Of a stretch of 64,000 nucleotides of DNA, positions 12,572-23,280 are shown piece after piece. A model generated the notes under the pieces. That model saw only the letters and a program-made list of their open reading frames with translations. It did no database searches and was not told the origin of the DNA. The stretch's first letter is position 1. Each line of letters starts with the position of its first letter. This stretch comes from Eunapius fragilis. Lineage: Eukaryota; Porifera; Demospongiae; Spongillida; Spongillidae. A program made the translations under genes and the position numbers. The stretch is taken from assembly GCA_963681505.1 (NCBI GenBank), contig OY811974.1, forward strand, positions 7,030,167 through 7,094,166, written 5' to 3'.

Positions 12572-13955
12572 ATGCCACGAAGATTCCAAGTTGGCCGCCG
12601 CTATAAGCGTCCACGCTCTATGAGTCTGAGCTCGTCTATTGAGGAGAGAGACCAGAAAGATGCCACAACACAAGTATCTGGTGAGTGCTCTCAGAGTTGC
12701 TTTTAATAGCTAAAAACTTGTATCATCATCGTCGTATAATACTTTAGATGATGATGATATGTACTGCCATGAAGAAGAAAGGATAGAATTTGAAGGTATT
12801 CAATGTGAAGACCAGGGGGTGAATACAGAGATACAAATGAAAGATGAGGCTATGAACACAGATGTAGAACTTAAGGACAAAGGTGTTAACACACAAGAAG
12901 ACCACTGCTACTGCAGGAGATATGTCCAAGAAGAGAGTGAACACAGCAGTGTTATTATAGAATGTGCAGAGCACAGGCATTTTACACAGCATGTGCAAGT
13001 AGAAGAGAAAGCCATAAATACTGATGCAGGAATGGATAGTAGGTTTCTCACCACATCAAGCCCATTTGAAATGCTTAAAGGTGATGATTCCCAAACACAC
13101 TTCTATACCTCACTCCGTTCCTACAAAGTGTTGGAGACAATTTTGACTCTTTTGAATCCATTAATGGCCATGAATAATGATACTTGCAAGCTGTCACATG
13201 GGGATGAATTGCTTTTGGTTTGTATAAAATTGCGACTAGCAATGCCTCACGAAGACTTATCTTATCGATTTAGAATTGCTGTTTCTTCAGTAAGTAAAAT
13301 ATTTCATCGTTGGATAGATGTTATGTCTAGAGAACTGCATTGTCTGATATGTTGGCCAGATCGAACAAAAATTCGACAAACACTGCCTGATTGCTTCAAG
13401 CCTATGTATTCTCATGCTACTTGTATAATAGATTGCTCAGAAATATTTCTGGAGCGACCATCCTCATTGTTGGCTAGAGCTCAGACATATTCTCAATACA
13501 AACATCACAATACTGTAAAGTTTTTGATCGCTATCAGTCCAACAGGAGCAATAATTTTCTTATCTAAGTGTTGGGGTGGACGAGTTTCAGATAAGTATTT
13601 GACAGCCAACTGCGGTTTCTATAACTACCTTATCCCGGGAGATCTAGAACTGGCCGACAGAGGCTTTAACATTGCTGATGATTTGGCTTTGCATGGGGCT
13701 TCTCTTGCCTTGCCTTCCTTTACCAAAGGTAAAGATCAGTTATCCCAAAATGAAGTTGAAGTCAGTAGGTCATTATCTCGAGTGCGAATTCATGTTGAGC
13801 GAGCAATAGGAAGGTTGAAACACTTCAAGCTTCTTCAGTTGAGACTACCTATTTCTATGATTAAAACATCTAAGGATACCCATTTTTCAACAATTGACAA
13901 GATTCTTATTGTATGTGCTGCCTTATGTAACCTTAATCCTCCCTTGGTCCAATGA
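12572..13955 (+). CDS. ISL2EU transposase (DDE_Tnp_4 / IS5-like)
   Basis: Two exons: 12572-12680 (start MPRRFQVGRRYKRPRS, donor CTG|GTGAGT) and 12748-13955 (acceptor CTTTAG), joined in phase to give about 438 residues. The N-terminal third has an acidic region with four spaced copies of a short motif, (A/G)(V/M/I)NT(E/D/Q). Next comes a helical region with HGDELLLVCIKLRLAMPHEDL, the entry domain common to this family. The catalytic core follows: first Asp in IIDCSEIF, second Asp in ELADRGFNI and Glu in HVERAIGRLK, the DDE triad of the DDE_Tnp_4 fold. The enzyme would cut and paste its own element in the nucleus. No frameshift or stop is seen. Further 5' exons are possible. Confidence 0.88.
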
Positions 13956-14161
13956 CATTCATCAAATATTGTGAATGCAATACAACTGCTTTGTGCGTCA
14001 AATATTTCATGCACTTGGGTATAGCCCTATATGTACATGTACATGTATGCATGTCATTTCATTAGCTGACATTCAAAACAATACCAATTTCCTTTAGGAG
14101 CTCTTTTGATTCCTACACAGGCATAATGAAACCAAACAAATTTGCAACTTGGATTGTCACA
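13956..14161. other. Convergent 3' gap between the two transposon genes
   Basis: Roughly 200 bp separate the two stop codons. It holds a TACATGTACATGTATGCATG run and must carry both polyadenylation regions; no ORF. Confidence 0.5.
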
Positions 14162-16046
14162 CTAGATCATTTTTCCATATTCTTTCTTTTTACAAAAGCA
14201 GTATGTATCCGAATTGCTTTGTGCAGGCTGCAGGGTTTCTGATTTCTGGGGGTTCTTAGAACACTCAGCATCCAAAATGTTATGAGTCATAATTTCTGGC
14301 AGCAAACACTCAACATAGAATGTGGTCAGCTTCTTAACAAGCTGTTCTACAAATGGAAGGTTCTTGTATATCCTTTCCACATATATACCTTTCTGAGTCC
14401 AGACTACAAAGTCACTAAAGTTCCTGCTACTACATATCCCAAGTTGCCCCTGCACTTGTGTATAGTACTTGTGTGTTTTTTTAAGCCCACTGTCACCAAT
14501 ACATGAAAGCTTCATCAATTTTAGTTCTTGAGGATTAATGTCTTTGTATGACAATGGGCATTTCACCTCTAATAACCCTCTTCCACAGCATTTACATTCT
14601 ATAAAGCCATCAGGGCTTGCACCTAAGTGCGGGTAAAGGGGATTTATTACAAACCCAGCAGGATCATATTTAAATCCTTCATGTGACTGTTGCATTTGAA
14701 TTGCATACTGTTGCTTCGCAGTCTCCTCATGTTCAATACCCCACTTAATAGCAGGAACAATACTCAAGTCTTTCTCTACAAGTAGTGCTCTAATTATATT
14801 TTGTGGATTGCCATTACTTTTGAAGACAAGAATTTCATGGAATGAAGATGCAGTAATCCGCCCTTTACGTTGCTCATGCCACTCCCTGCATTCTCTTTGC
14901 TTGCATGTCTGCAACTCAATAATTTTGCATGTGCTCTCAGATATTGTTATGGCTTGAAAAACTTCTCTAGCCTTTTTAAGTAACTGCTCACTATTTAAGC
15001 ATTTATACTTTTCATCATACAGTGCTGTCAATGGCGAAGGAAGACGAGATAGTGGAATGGTGCTTTGATCATAACTAGTTGCTGTAACAGCAGCAATAGC
15101 AGGAGACATTGCCTCAGCTCTAGAGGTACATTCAACTGCTACTGAAGGGAAGGATACAATTGTGAATAGACTTGAATTTGGAGCAACTTTGTGAATTGTA
15201 CTTAATAAGATATCTGTCTTTATATGAGGGCTTTCATGAGGACCAGATGCAAATTCACTACTCATCTTCAATGACAATGCATTAACATCTTTTGATGAAT
15301 TTTTCCCCAAACCTTTATGAACAGGTTGCACAAAGTGAATGTCCATCACTTCAGAAGGATCTACCTGCAATCAGGAAGAACCATATAATTGTATGAAACT
15401 AATCTTTTATACATGTTGCTGCTTACATTGTCCACAAATGACTTATTCCACTCACAAGGAAGTGAGGTACACGATGGTTTATTATACTCCAATTTGCAAG
15501 CAGCTTCAATTTTAAACAATAAAGCAGCAACATGGCTGCACACTTCACCTAATCTGCACAAAATTAAATGCATTGGGAAGGAAACAGCACATGAGTTGTG
15601 GCAAGTACATCCAAAGTACTATGAACTTACCCCGCCATGCATTTACAATGTGCTGTTATTACGGAGACATTTTGTTTGGACAAAATAACCCATGCTTCGT
15701 AGCCATGGTCTGGTGCCTTCTGACTTGGGTTTACCTTTGCCTTAAGACACGCGTATCGGTTAAGTTCATACGACAAAACTGTTTGAACATAGCCGTTGTA
15801 AAAATAGTTGTATGCTTCAAGTGACTTGTAAGCTTTCAAAGTTTCTTGTGTGTATGTTCCCTTCGTATCAATGAGATAAGTATAAATGTCGCCAAACTGT
15901 AAATCTGGCCAGGTAGTAACGTCATTAACCCATTCCTTCTTATCAATGCAATAGGGGTCGGGAAACACTTCATCATCGATCTGCAGCTTCAAAAGGTACC
16001 GTCTTCGCGCTAAATAATCAAGAGAGCTCAAGTAAGACGACTCCAT
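14162..16046 (-). CDS. SWIM zinc-finger plus YqaJ nuclease protein of the ISL2EU element
   Basis: Three exons: 16046-15631, 15553-15427 and 15364-14162, joined in phase (donors GCGGG|GTAAGT and AAT|GTAAGC; acceptors TTTTGTGCAG and TGATTGCAG), giving 581 residues. A SWIM finger spans the first junction (CKCMAG then CSHVAALLF, pattern CxC...CxH). The C-terminal half is a YqaJ/lambda-exonuclease-like domain: EWHEQRKGRITASSF, WGIEHEETAKQQY, GASPDGFI and GLLEVKCP, the last two carrying the acidic Asp and E-x-K of the PD-(D/E)XK nuclease centre. In known ISL2EU elements such a protein accompanies the transposase; its exact role is not established. The middle (about residues 182-290) is Ser-rich and unassigned. 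Confidence 0.87.
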
Positions 16047-16281
16047 CCTTAGCTTGTGCCTACATATGGTCGGGGTACGAGAAAAATTGTCCGGGCACGA
16101 GGAATCATGTCACATGATACGCCCACGCTGGAAAAGGGTCTATAGGACTTTATATATGATTAGTTTGCGAACACCGCTGCAGTGTGTCTGGGTCTGGGGA
16201 CCCGATATAATGTGGATATTTATGGACATACATGACACAATTTGCGGGATCGGTCGAGTTGCATGGGTGGACGCAGGATTT

Positions 16282-16480
16282 AGAGTTGGGGGGGGGGGGG
16301 GGGGGGGGGGGGGCAAAGGGCAGAGGAGGTAGTCTCGTACCCAGACCCACATCGCAGCTGCGGATGTATTACATCCCCGCTACGCGAGTAGTGGGTCTGT
16401 ACAAATTTCTGTCCAGCTCCACCGGAATGTTGGGGCGACCAATCATGAGGCACGCGCATGCGCTAATTGCATACTCAAGT
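16282..16480. repeat. Poly-G tract and solitary end of TIR element family 2
   Basis: A run of about 30 G residues (16290-16312) is followed at 16333 by GTCTCGTACCCAGACCCACA and a CAGCTGCGG..TTACATC..CGCTACG pattern that matches the terminal repeat of the element at 19183-20535. No opposite end is seen nearby, so this is a truncated or solo terminus. Confidence 0.6.
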
Positions 16481-16499
16481 TATTATATATATTAATCGA

Positions 16500-17365
16500 A
16501 GTAATCTGTTATGGCGGTGAGGCTAGAGATGGATGGTGTATACATGTACAGTGAAAACGTGTTATTCAGTCGGCGGGTGAATGTATGGGGTATGCCAAAG
16601 TAAGGGACGAACGTACGTGATGCATCATCAATATTCGATAGCAAACGTTTCCATTAAGTGCATAAACTTTACTTATGTTTCAATTAAGGTGTCATATGTG
16701 AAACCTGGCTGCATGGTCATTGTCCTCTTTAATGATAGAAATGCGTGGTGCTTTGATATTCCTTTCATGTGTGCTGTAACGCAAAAATTGGTCCGGGCGG
16801 ACCACTTTTCGCTGCCAAAGTGATTCGGGTGCGGACCAGTTTTGGCAGCCAAAAGCGGTCCGGGTTGCCAAAACTATAGTCCGGGCGTAGAAGCAGCTCT
16901 TTGCCTTGGAAAGATGTATGTGGCAGACAATGACAATAATAAAGTCGTCCGACCATGCATGGAACATACTGGTTGCTAGAAGTGGTCCGATCAACATGCA
17001 TGCAGAAAAGGGTCCTCGCCTTGTATATAGGGTAGGGGGACTTATGGATAATGAATTGTCCTGCGCAATTGCAATTAGTCTCACAGGAGTCAAGAAGTGT
17101 AACTCCATCATTTTCACCAGGTGATGCATTAGCTGCGTCAGCTTTATCAACATGCGCTGTTCTGCTCTGCATTGATACAATTGGTGTTAGAAAGGTGACT
17201 GCCTACCAAGATCTCCTTCAACATTATGTAGCTGTCTACTAGGTTGTGCATTTTCGTACACCTCATCTAAAAGGCGGTGGCGGGACAGTGTGGACCACTA
17301 AATGAGAACTCACTTTTGCCACCTTTTCTCTCAGCCCGTTAATTGTATATAGGTACTGTCAAACT
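16500..17365. other. Gene-free stretch with short GGTCCGGG repeats
   Basis: Between 16785 and 16885 the word GGTCCGGGYGGACC and variants (GCGGTCCGGGTTGCC, AGTCCGGGCG) recur several times together with TTGGCAGCCAAAA. ORFs of up to 162 codons cross the area but show no family resemblance. I see no gene. Confidence 0.45.
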
Positions 17366-17990
17366 GGAAGAATCGCTCTGAAATCCGACAATGGGTTGTT
17401 CTGGATTACTGAGCCCATGCATGCAGCGGTGATGCTAACCGCATTATGCAGGATACTGAACATGCATGCGCGTAACAGTCATCCCGAGTCCGGATTATGA
17501 AAACTCTAGTACTACGCCGAACATGATGAATGTTTAGGTCCAAAACAATAGGCTCATTTGTACAACAAAGGTTAGTTGATTTTATAGATTCAGTTCTATG
17601 TCTGCTTTCCGTGATCGCATCGAAAGTTCTTTAGAACTACAACAAAGTTAAGATTCCTACATGTCCTTTGCATTTTTCCGCACACCGCACACACACTCCC
17701 TGTACAATCCACGCGCACACGCTGTTAAGTCCGCACACAAGTGACCCTGGTGTTTAAATGCGTCTCTCGTGTGTAGGTGTGTCCTCGGATCTGAGCAATT
17801 CATTCAGAAGGTGTGGGACAAGCCAACTTGTTGGTTAGAGGTATGCAGCACTGGTATGTTTTGAAACACTTCTGAGACCTAAACCTCCATTTTAAATTTC
17901 AATTGGCAGTGATACTTAGGATTGATAGTAATTCAGACTCGAATATTTTAAAGCCTTGATGCAAAACTTACTGCAGTTTTTCTTTGATGC
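17366..17990. pseudogene. Broken third copy of the beta-trefoil gene region
   Basis: 17366-17440 repeats the last exon of the beta-trefoil genes (from ACTGGAAGAATCGCTCTG on), with a 9-bp ATGCATGCA insertion, and stops short of the normal end. It is joined directly to sequence matching the region upstream of the 22.7 kb gene copy (17450-17720, same orientation as that arm) and then to sequence matching the far flank of the other arm (17745-17990 against 30225-30475). Coding potential is lost. The mosaic looks like a deletion or recombination product of the two larger copies. Confidence 0.75.
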
Positions 17991-18000
17991 CTTCTAAAGG

Positions 18001-18282
18001 AACAAGTAAAGAAAAACATTCTCTAACGAGAAAGTTGTTGGGGTATAGGAATTGAAGGCAATGGTGGTGTAACAACGAAGGAAACAAGGATGTGGGAAAA
18101 GATAAATGATACAAAAATCCTATATATTTTGGTTATTTTACATTTACACGTGCTAAAAATAGGATTTTAGTATCATTTATCATTTCCCAAAACCTTGTTC
18201 CCCTACTTTTTACACTACCATTGCCTCCAATTCCTATATCTCACCAACTTTCTCGTTAGAGAATGTTTTTCTTTACTTGTTG
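18001..18282. mobile_element. Foldback MITE (family 3)
   Basis: The first about 95 bp (AACAAGTAAAGAAAAACATT..., GAGAAAGTTGTTGGGGTATA...) is repeated in inverse at the end (...TTTCTCGTTAGAGAATG, TTTTTCTTTACTTGTT). Related copies lie at about 21082-21340, 29810-30016 and 31591-31857. The centre is AT-rich and non-coding. Confidence 0.85.
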
Positions 18283-18284
18283 TC

Positions 18285-19117
18285 TCTATTATTAATTTTA
18301 TTGTCGATGATTTCTGCGAATACTGGCAAGTGCTCACTAGTTATAGTTATGACGTAGCCTCTTTAATTGAAGAACGGGCACTTATGCAGTTCCCCCCCCC
18401 CCCCCCCCACTTCAATTACCGTCACGAGCAGACGCCCGCTTTGGAAGGGTCAGCATTGTACCGAAGCAGGAGGACTCTAACTCGTCGACCGTCTCCATTT
18501 TGGAGGTATTCCTCTAGTCGTTTAGCTCTCCTCGTTTGTCGGCATGAAGGCACTTTGACAAAAACAACTTCGCTAGCCAATAGTGGTGAAAACTGCGATC
18601 AAATGAAATTCCCACCTGTTCTTAACGCTGCATGCACGATTCTAATTATACGTGAATGTTGCCATGGGAACGCTTCAATTTAGCACTCCGCATTATGTAT
18701 GTCAGTTTCATGCTTTATTTATATACTAGTATCTGATACCTGAAGATGTCCTTCCAGGAGATTCTAAAGCGATTGGTATAATTTGCGCTCTTTTAAACCA
18801 TTTCTATCCCGAGTTGTACTCAGCCGAGAAGAAGAAGAAGAATTAGAAGACGACGACGACGACGGAGAAGAATTGGCCTGGGGGCGAGGGAAAATACGAG
18901 CTTTTTAGTTCTCTTAAAGCAAACAGTTTGAAGACTGGAACAAATCATTAAAATGACCGTCTTTGCCTGCTAGTTTGATAGCAACACTAAAAGAGCTAAA
19001 CTATCCGTTTCTTGGTACGCGAGTTATACGCGGGTTGCGATTTAAAAAATGATTTCACGACCCGGGTCAATTCCTATATATGAGCTATTACCGTAGTTCA
19101 TGATTGCTCAGAATCGG
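18285..19117. other. Gene-free stretch with GAA/GAC triplet repeats
   Basis: Contains a poly-C run (18393-18409), and GAAGAAGAAGAAGAA and GACGACGACGACGACG triplet runs (18826-18875). ORFs here show no recognisable family. Nothing else seen. Confidence 0.45.
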
Positions 19118-19427
19118 GGGGACACCTACACACGAGAGACGCATTTACACACTACGGTCATATTTATACACCAGGGACATATAGTCACGTACCCAGACCC
19201 TCAATCCCACAGCTGCGGGTGGATTACATCACCGCTACGTGGAAAGAGGGTCTGGCGCATAGATCGAACATTTTGGTTCTGACTTTCCTCGATTTCGGAG
19301 GACCAATCAGATTGCAGCACGGTTTGACGTCACGGTTGCAACATTGTAGTTGCATCCCATAGCAATAATGAGTCAAGCAGCGATTAGAATGTCGGGGACT
19401 ACTCGGGGGAATCGCTAGACGCCATTA

Positions 19428-20270
19428 TTATTCGTGCATCACAAAGACTGACTGCAAGATGGAGACAACCACAAGGACAGCAGAGAGCACCTCCCGATAG
19501 AAGGAGCTCATGACAAGGGCCTCCAAACCCACCACCACACCCACCAGGTGCACTGTCCCCTTCAAAAGCAGCACGCGATTGGTTGCCATCCTTTGCCAGG
19601 CGGCACGGAACGCGGACCTCCGCACCCACACATAGGACCAACAGACGAGAGGCAGCGCGTAGTACCAGTAATACTGGATGGGGGAGGATTGGTACCAAAG
19701 AACCATAACAATGGCCACCACTATGGCTACCTGAACTAGCACCATCTTAGGGCTACAGTGCCCCACCCCTCCACTGTTAGCTCCCACCCTCCTACAACAA
19801 CGGGGCAACTTCTCCTCCAAGACCCAGCAAAAATTTCTTGGGAATAATTCTTGCCAAGAAGAGCAAGATCTTGGTAGGAGGCCAAGATCTTGCCAGGAGG
19901 CTGAGATCTTGCCATATCTTGGGTAAGATCTTGGCCAAAACTTGGCCGGCATAATCTTGGCAAGTTTGGCAAGACCTTGGGCAAGTTTGGGCAGGAATCT
20001 TGTCCAAGAACTTTTTGCTGGGAATGGCCACAAGCACACACGCCAACCAACCCACGAAGCCTGCCGTCACGGCAACCTTGAGGGGCAGCCTGTGGTAGGT
20101 GTGGTAGTACCTCATGCCCTCTTTGCACAGGGCGGGACAGGTCCGCGGCCCTCTGGACATGGTGGGCGTTTATTAGAGTATCGATCTCTTGGAAAGCTCG
20201 GCGGGCAACAGCCCGGGAAAGGGTCTGAAGAGCAAGGGGAGAGAGCTGTTCTGTGTGCGCTCCGTCTTGA
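19428..20270 (-). pseudogene. PIGN: PIGN (GPI ethanolamine phosphate transferase 1) fragment
   Basis: PIGN adds ethanolamine phosphate to the first mannose of GPI anchors in the endoplasmic reticulum. The fragment matches the membrane-domain part: RAFQEIDTLINAHHVQRAA, then after a one-base frame change CKEGMRYYHTYHRLPLKV, AGFVGWLACVLVAI, then YYWYYALPLVCWSYVW and GLEALVMSSFYREVLS, collinear with Mcd4/PIGN. There is no N-terminal phosphatase-like domain. The coding order runs without visible introns, suggesting a processed (mRNA-derived) origin, but it is interrupted by a 200-bp MITE (19823-20022) and a frameshift, so it is non-functional. Identification rests on remembered family sequence. 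Confidence 0.72.
19823..20022. mobile_element. MITE nested in the PIGN fragment
   Basis: Starts CCCAGCAAAAATTTCTTGGG and ends with the inverse, CCAAGAACTTTTTGCTGGG. The interior is built almost wholly of CTTGGCAAGATCTTGG-like words on both strands. A second copy lacking the far end begins at 30717. The target duplication is unclear. Confidence 0.75.
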
Positions 20271-22206
20271 CCCTAAGCTGCGCGGTACAAAGACTAGAGT
20301 CCTGCGTATGCCTTCCCAATTGTCGTCTTTGCGAGCAGTTCGACACAGACACCGAACAGACTTTGCAGTGATTAATTACACGATGACGACATTTATGACT
20401 ACACAATAATTGCATAAACATTCAAAACAAGTCAGAACCAAAATGTTCGATCTATGCGCCAGACCCTCTTTCCACGTAGCGGTGATGTAATCCACCCGCA
20501 GCTGTGAGATTGAGGGCCTGGGTACGAGACAAAGAGACATATCTACACACCAGGGACGCTTCAACATACCTGGGACACACCCACAGTACTGCAGACACAC
20601 CTAAAGCAAACACAGTTCGGAGGACTGTGAGTGTGGGAGAAGAAAATTAGGGCTTAGGGCAGGGTAGGGGGGGCCGCAGGCCCGCTACGCCCCTCAACTT
20701 TTCACCCCCTCTCCGAATCCGCTTTCAAACTGCACCCGTCCCTCCCTCCTGACACTCTTCATTGAAAACTCACTAACTCCCCCTCTTCTTATTAAATGGC
20801 CATCTTGCCTTGTACGAGGCGCCTTCGGCGCCACTTTGTTAGCTCTGGACACATCTACACGCGCATCACCTGCGACGAGACGCCAATGGCGCGTTCACGT
20901 CGACTTTCGGAATACCAAGGATATTTAATATTGGTATGGAGTAGAAACGTATACAAGTATTAACAACATTCTCCGTATGAGAAATGTGGTTTAATATGAA
21001 GCACCACTAATGGCCTCATCTCAAAATAGTCTGGTTATTATGTTCTATCTACGTCTCATCTAACGATGAAAAAATCCAAGGAACAAGTAATAAAAAACAT
21101 TCTCAATGAGATAGTTGGTGGCATATAGAATTGAGGGCAAAAGTAGTGTGAAAAGGAAATAAACAAGGGTCTAATACTAAGGGATAATGTTATAGTCAAC
21201 CCTATATTGAGCCCATTTGTAGGACATTATGATGTTCAGCTCAGTGCGTGGGAAATAATTTCATCCATTAATTTTTCTCTTATTATTAGACCTTTTCCTT
21301 TCATTTTTACATCATAATCCTATCATGCTCACATCATTCCCCCCCCCCCCCTCCCACCTTTATCAATTGGTAATACTCGCTGTGAAGCTAACAGCAAGTT
21401 TTGAAGGATCTATTAATACGGTTAAAGGTACTTAAAATAACCGATGAACGGCCTGCGTGTCCGGATATAAGCCTGCACGTGCGCATGTCACGCACAGTCT
21501 TGCGCCTGCTGTCCGGCAGCAATAAAAATTTTAATTATAAAAGGAAGGGAACTAGTTTTTGATTATTATAAATAAGACAAATATCCTACATGTATAATAA
21601 TGTAACAGAACCAAAAGAAGTGGATATACAGGATTTTGTCTCTTTCTTTTCCACAAACATTGCTCCCTTCCTTTCTACGCCACCTTTCACCAATTCCAGC
21701 ATACTTTCAAGGAACGTAGCACCCTAATGGTAATTAAGGTAACTAAAATTCAATACGATGTACCAGATCTATCAGTCACACTTTAAGCCGAACCAGTCCA
21801 GTTTTTCAGGCTATATTGTTTGTATAGTTTTAATTGCTGTCACAATACCTTGAACTCATACTTACATCAGGCAAGAAATGCTCTACCATGCCTTCCAGTG
21901 TACGCAACCTTTTGAACTTAAGTGTTTGGGTACATCCGCACTACAGTACATAGTACACAAGATTTCTCTAAATGCTGGCTTTGAATTGCCATGACCACAG
22001 CGTGAGGTTATAAAGCCTATAGATACTGTGGTTGATTTTTCGCATTTCAAATGATTATAATTCGGCACTTTATAAACACTATGTACATGAACATTACATC
22101 TATATACAGTATGTATGCAGTTGGTAAGGCGGAGTTGCGGGGCACGAAGAAACTAGCAATCTAATGAGTTAGGGAAAATGCAGCTGTGATGAAAGCAAAG
22201 TCCAAT

Positions 22207-22712
22207 CTAGGCTAAAATAAATTCAAAGTAAACTTCGCTTTTTCCAGTGGATCTAATGCGGTTAGCATCACCGCTGGGTTCAGTAATCCAGAACAACCCA
22301 TTGTCGGATTTCAGAGCGATTCTTCCAGTTCTTTTTCGATTATTACTGGGGTCTGGTTTAGTGAACTCGAACTTGTACTCGAATACACAATACTGGTCTA
22401 CAGTACTTTTCACAGCTGCAATTAAATCACTACCACTCGAGTGGTTATAACGGCTCAAGTAGCGTCCGTTGTCAGCCCGAAACGCAACAGTGTTGCCGCT
22501 CTGTACTTGCATGTTAAACTTGCATTGGCCATCTGCCGATACTTTTGCTGCTTCAATACCCTCCACGCTATTTCGGGTAAATCGACTTAAATACTTGTTA
22601 GTCGATGTGTCGAAAAGAAAAACATCAGTTCCATACTATGCAGGAGAGAAAATTGTTACGGATATTTACTTACGCAGCAATATATTAGTTGAAACCATAC
22701 CGCAACTGCCAT
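22207..22712 (-). CDS. Beta-trefoil (fascin/agglutinin-like) protein, copy A
   Basis: Two exons: 22712-22701 (MAVA, donor GCG|GTATGG) and 22635-22207 (acceptor CTGCATAG), 146 residues. The fold is suggested by repeated motifs of the fascin/actin-cross-linking type: NKYLSRFTRNSVEGIEAAK, DGQCKFNMQVQSGNTVAFRA, NGRYLSRYNH and GRIALKSDNGLFW, spaced about 40-45 residues as in beta-trefoil repeats. No signal peptide or membrane segment, so cytosolic or non-classically secreted; ligand unknown. Copy B (28053-28557) has the same exon sizes and differs at only a few residues (Ser/Asn, Pro/Thr, Leu/Ser). Both copies keep splice sites and frames, so both may be expressed. Family assignment is inference from motifs. 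Confidence 0.7.
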
Positions 22713-23156
22713 GATATTGATTGCTGAGCGCTATCTCTGAAAAATAAAGCACAGTTTGCAATAATACTTATATGTGTACGTTTAGCCATGCATATAAATA
22801 TACAGAGCAATGTCACAGGATACTGAACGCGCATGCGTAACAGTCATCCGGAAGCCTGATTATGAAAATTTTAGTAGTACGCCGAACATGACGAGTGTTT
22901 ATGTCCAAAACAATAGGCTTATTTGTACAGCAAAGGTTATTAAATATCAATGGTTCAGTTCTATGTCTGCTTTCCGTGTGCATCGAAAGTTATTTCTACA
23001 ACAAAGATAGTAGATTTTAGAGTTTCAGTTCTATGTGCATAGAAAGTTCTTAGGAACTACAACAAAGTAAGTACTTATTAAGATTCCTACTGGTCCTTTG
23101 GTTTTTTCCACATACTGCAAACACACGCCCTGTACAATCCACACACGTGCTGTTAA
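22713..23156 (-). promoter_or_regulatory. Shared upstream region of the beta-trefoil copies
   Basis: The region upstream of the start in copy A is conserved in copy B (27603-28052) and in the broken copy (17450-17720). On the gene strand it contains a TACGCATGCGCGTTCAG block (NRF1-like GCATGCGC core), TATATTTATATGCATG and a TTTATTTTTCAGAGATAG just before the start codon. Conservation of the flank simply follows from duplication; promoter function is inference. Confidence 0.4.

Positions 23157-23280
<124 letters not shown>

Larger units (their letters stand above)
12021..16140. mobile_element. ISL2EU-type DNA transposon, apparently complete
   Basis: The termini GACCCTTTTCCA and TGGAAAAGGGTC are exact inverses, flanked by TA on both sides (12019-12020 and 16141-16142), giving a 4120-bp element. 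It carries two convergent genes: a DDE_Tnp_4-type transposase on the plus strand and a SWIM/YqaJ nuclease protein on the minus strand. This two-gene plan (IS5-like transposase plus YqaJ-type exonuclease) is the hallmark of the ISL2EU (IS4EU) branch of animal DNA transposons. Both genes have open frames with good splice sites, so the element may be active. It inserted just 3' of INTS10, 45 bp after the stop codon. Confidence 0.88.
19183..20535. mobile_element. TIR element (family 2) carrying a PIGN gene fragment
   Basis: About 105 bp of near-identical terminal inverted repeat, from GTCACGTACCCAGACCCTCA to GGTTCTGACTT, occurs in inverse at 20425-20530. Flanks are GACATAT on both sides (19176-19182 and 20536-20542). 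The matching place in arm B, near 30220, reads as a single copy within ACACCAGGGACATAT-like sequence (minus strand), so the 7-bp duplication is confirmed by an empty site. No transposase is present; the interior is mostly a PIGN-derived sequence (19428-20270) and a nested MITE. Confidence 0.85.

Noticed and set aside
16692-17180. A 162-codon minus-strand ORF and a 135-codon overlapping one
   Set aside because: No family resemblance, overlapping frames, and the area holds short GGTCCGGG repeats; kept only as a gene-free stretch.
19428-20039. An intact 203-codon membrane protein gene
   Set aside because: The frame runs through the nested MITE; the true similarity to PIGN is split by it and by a frameshift.
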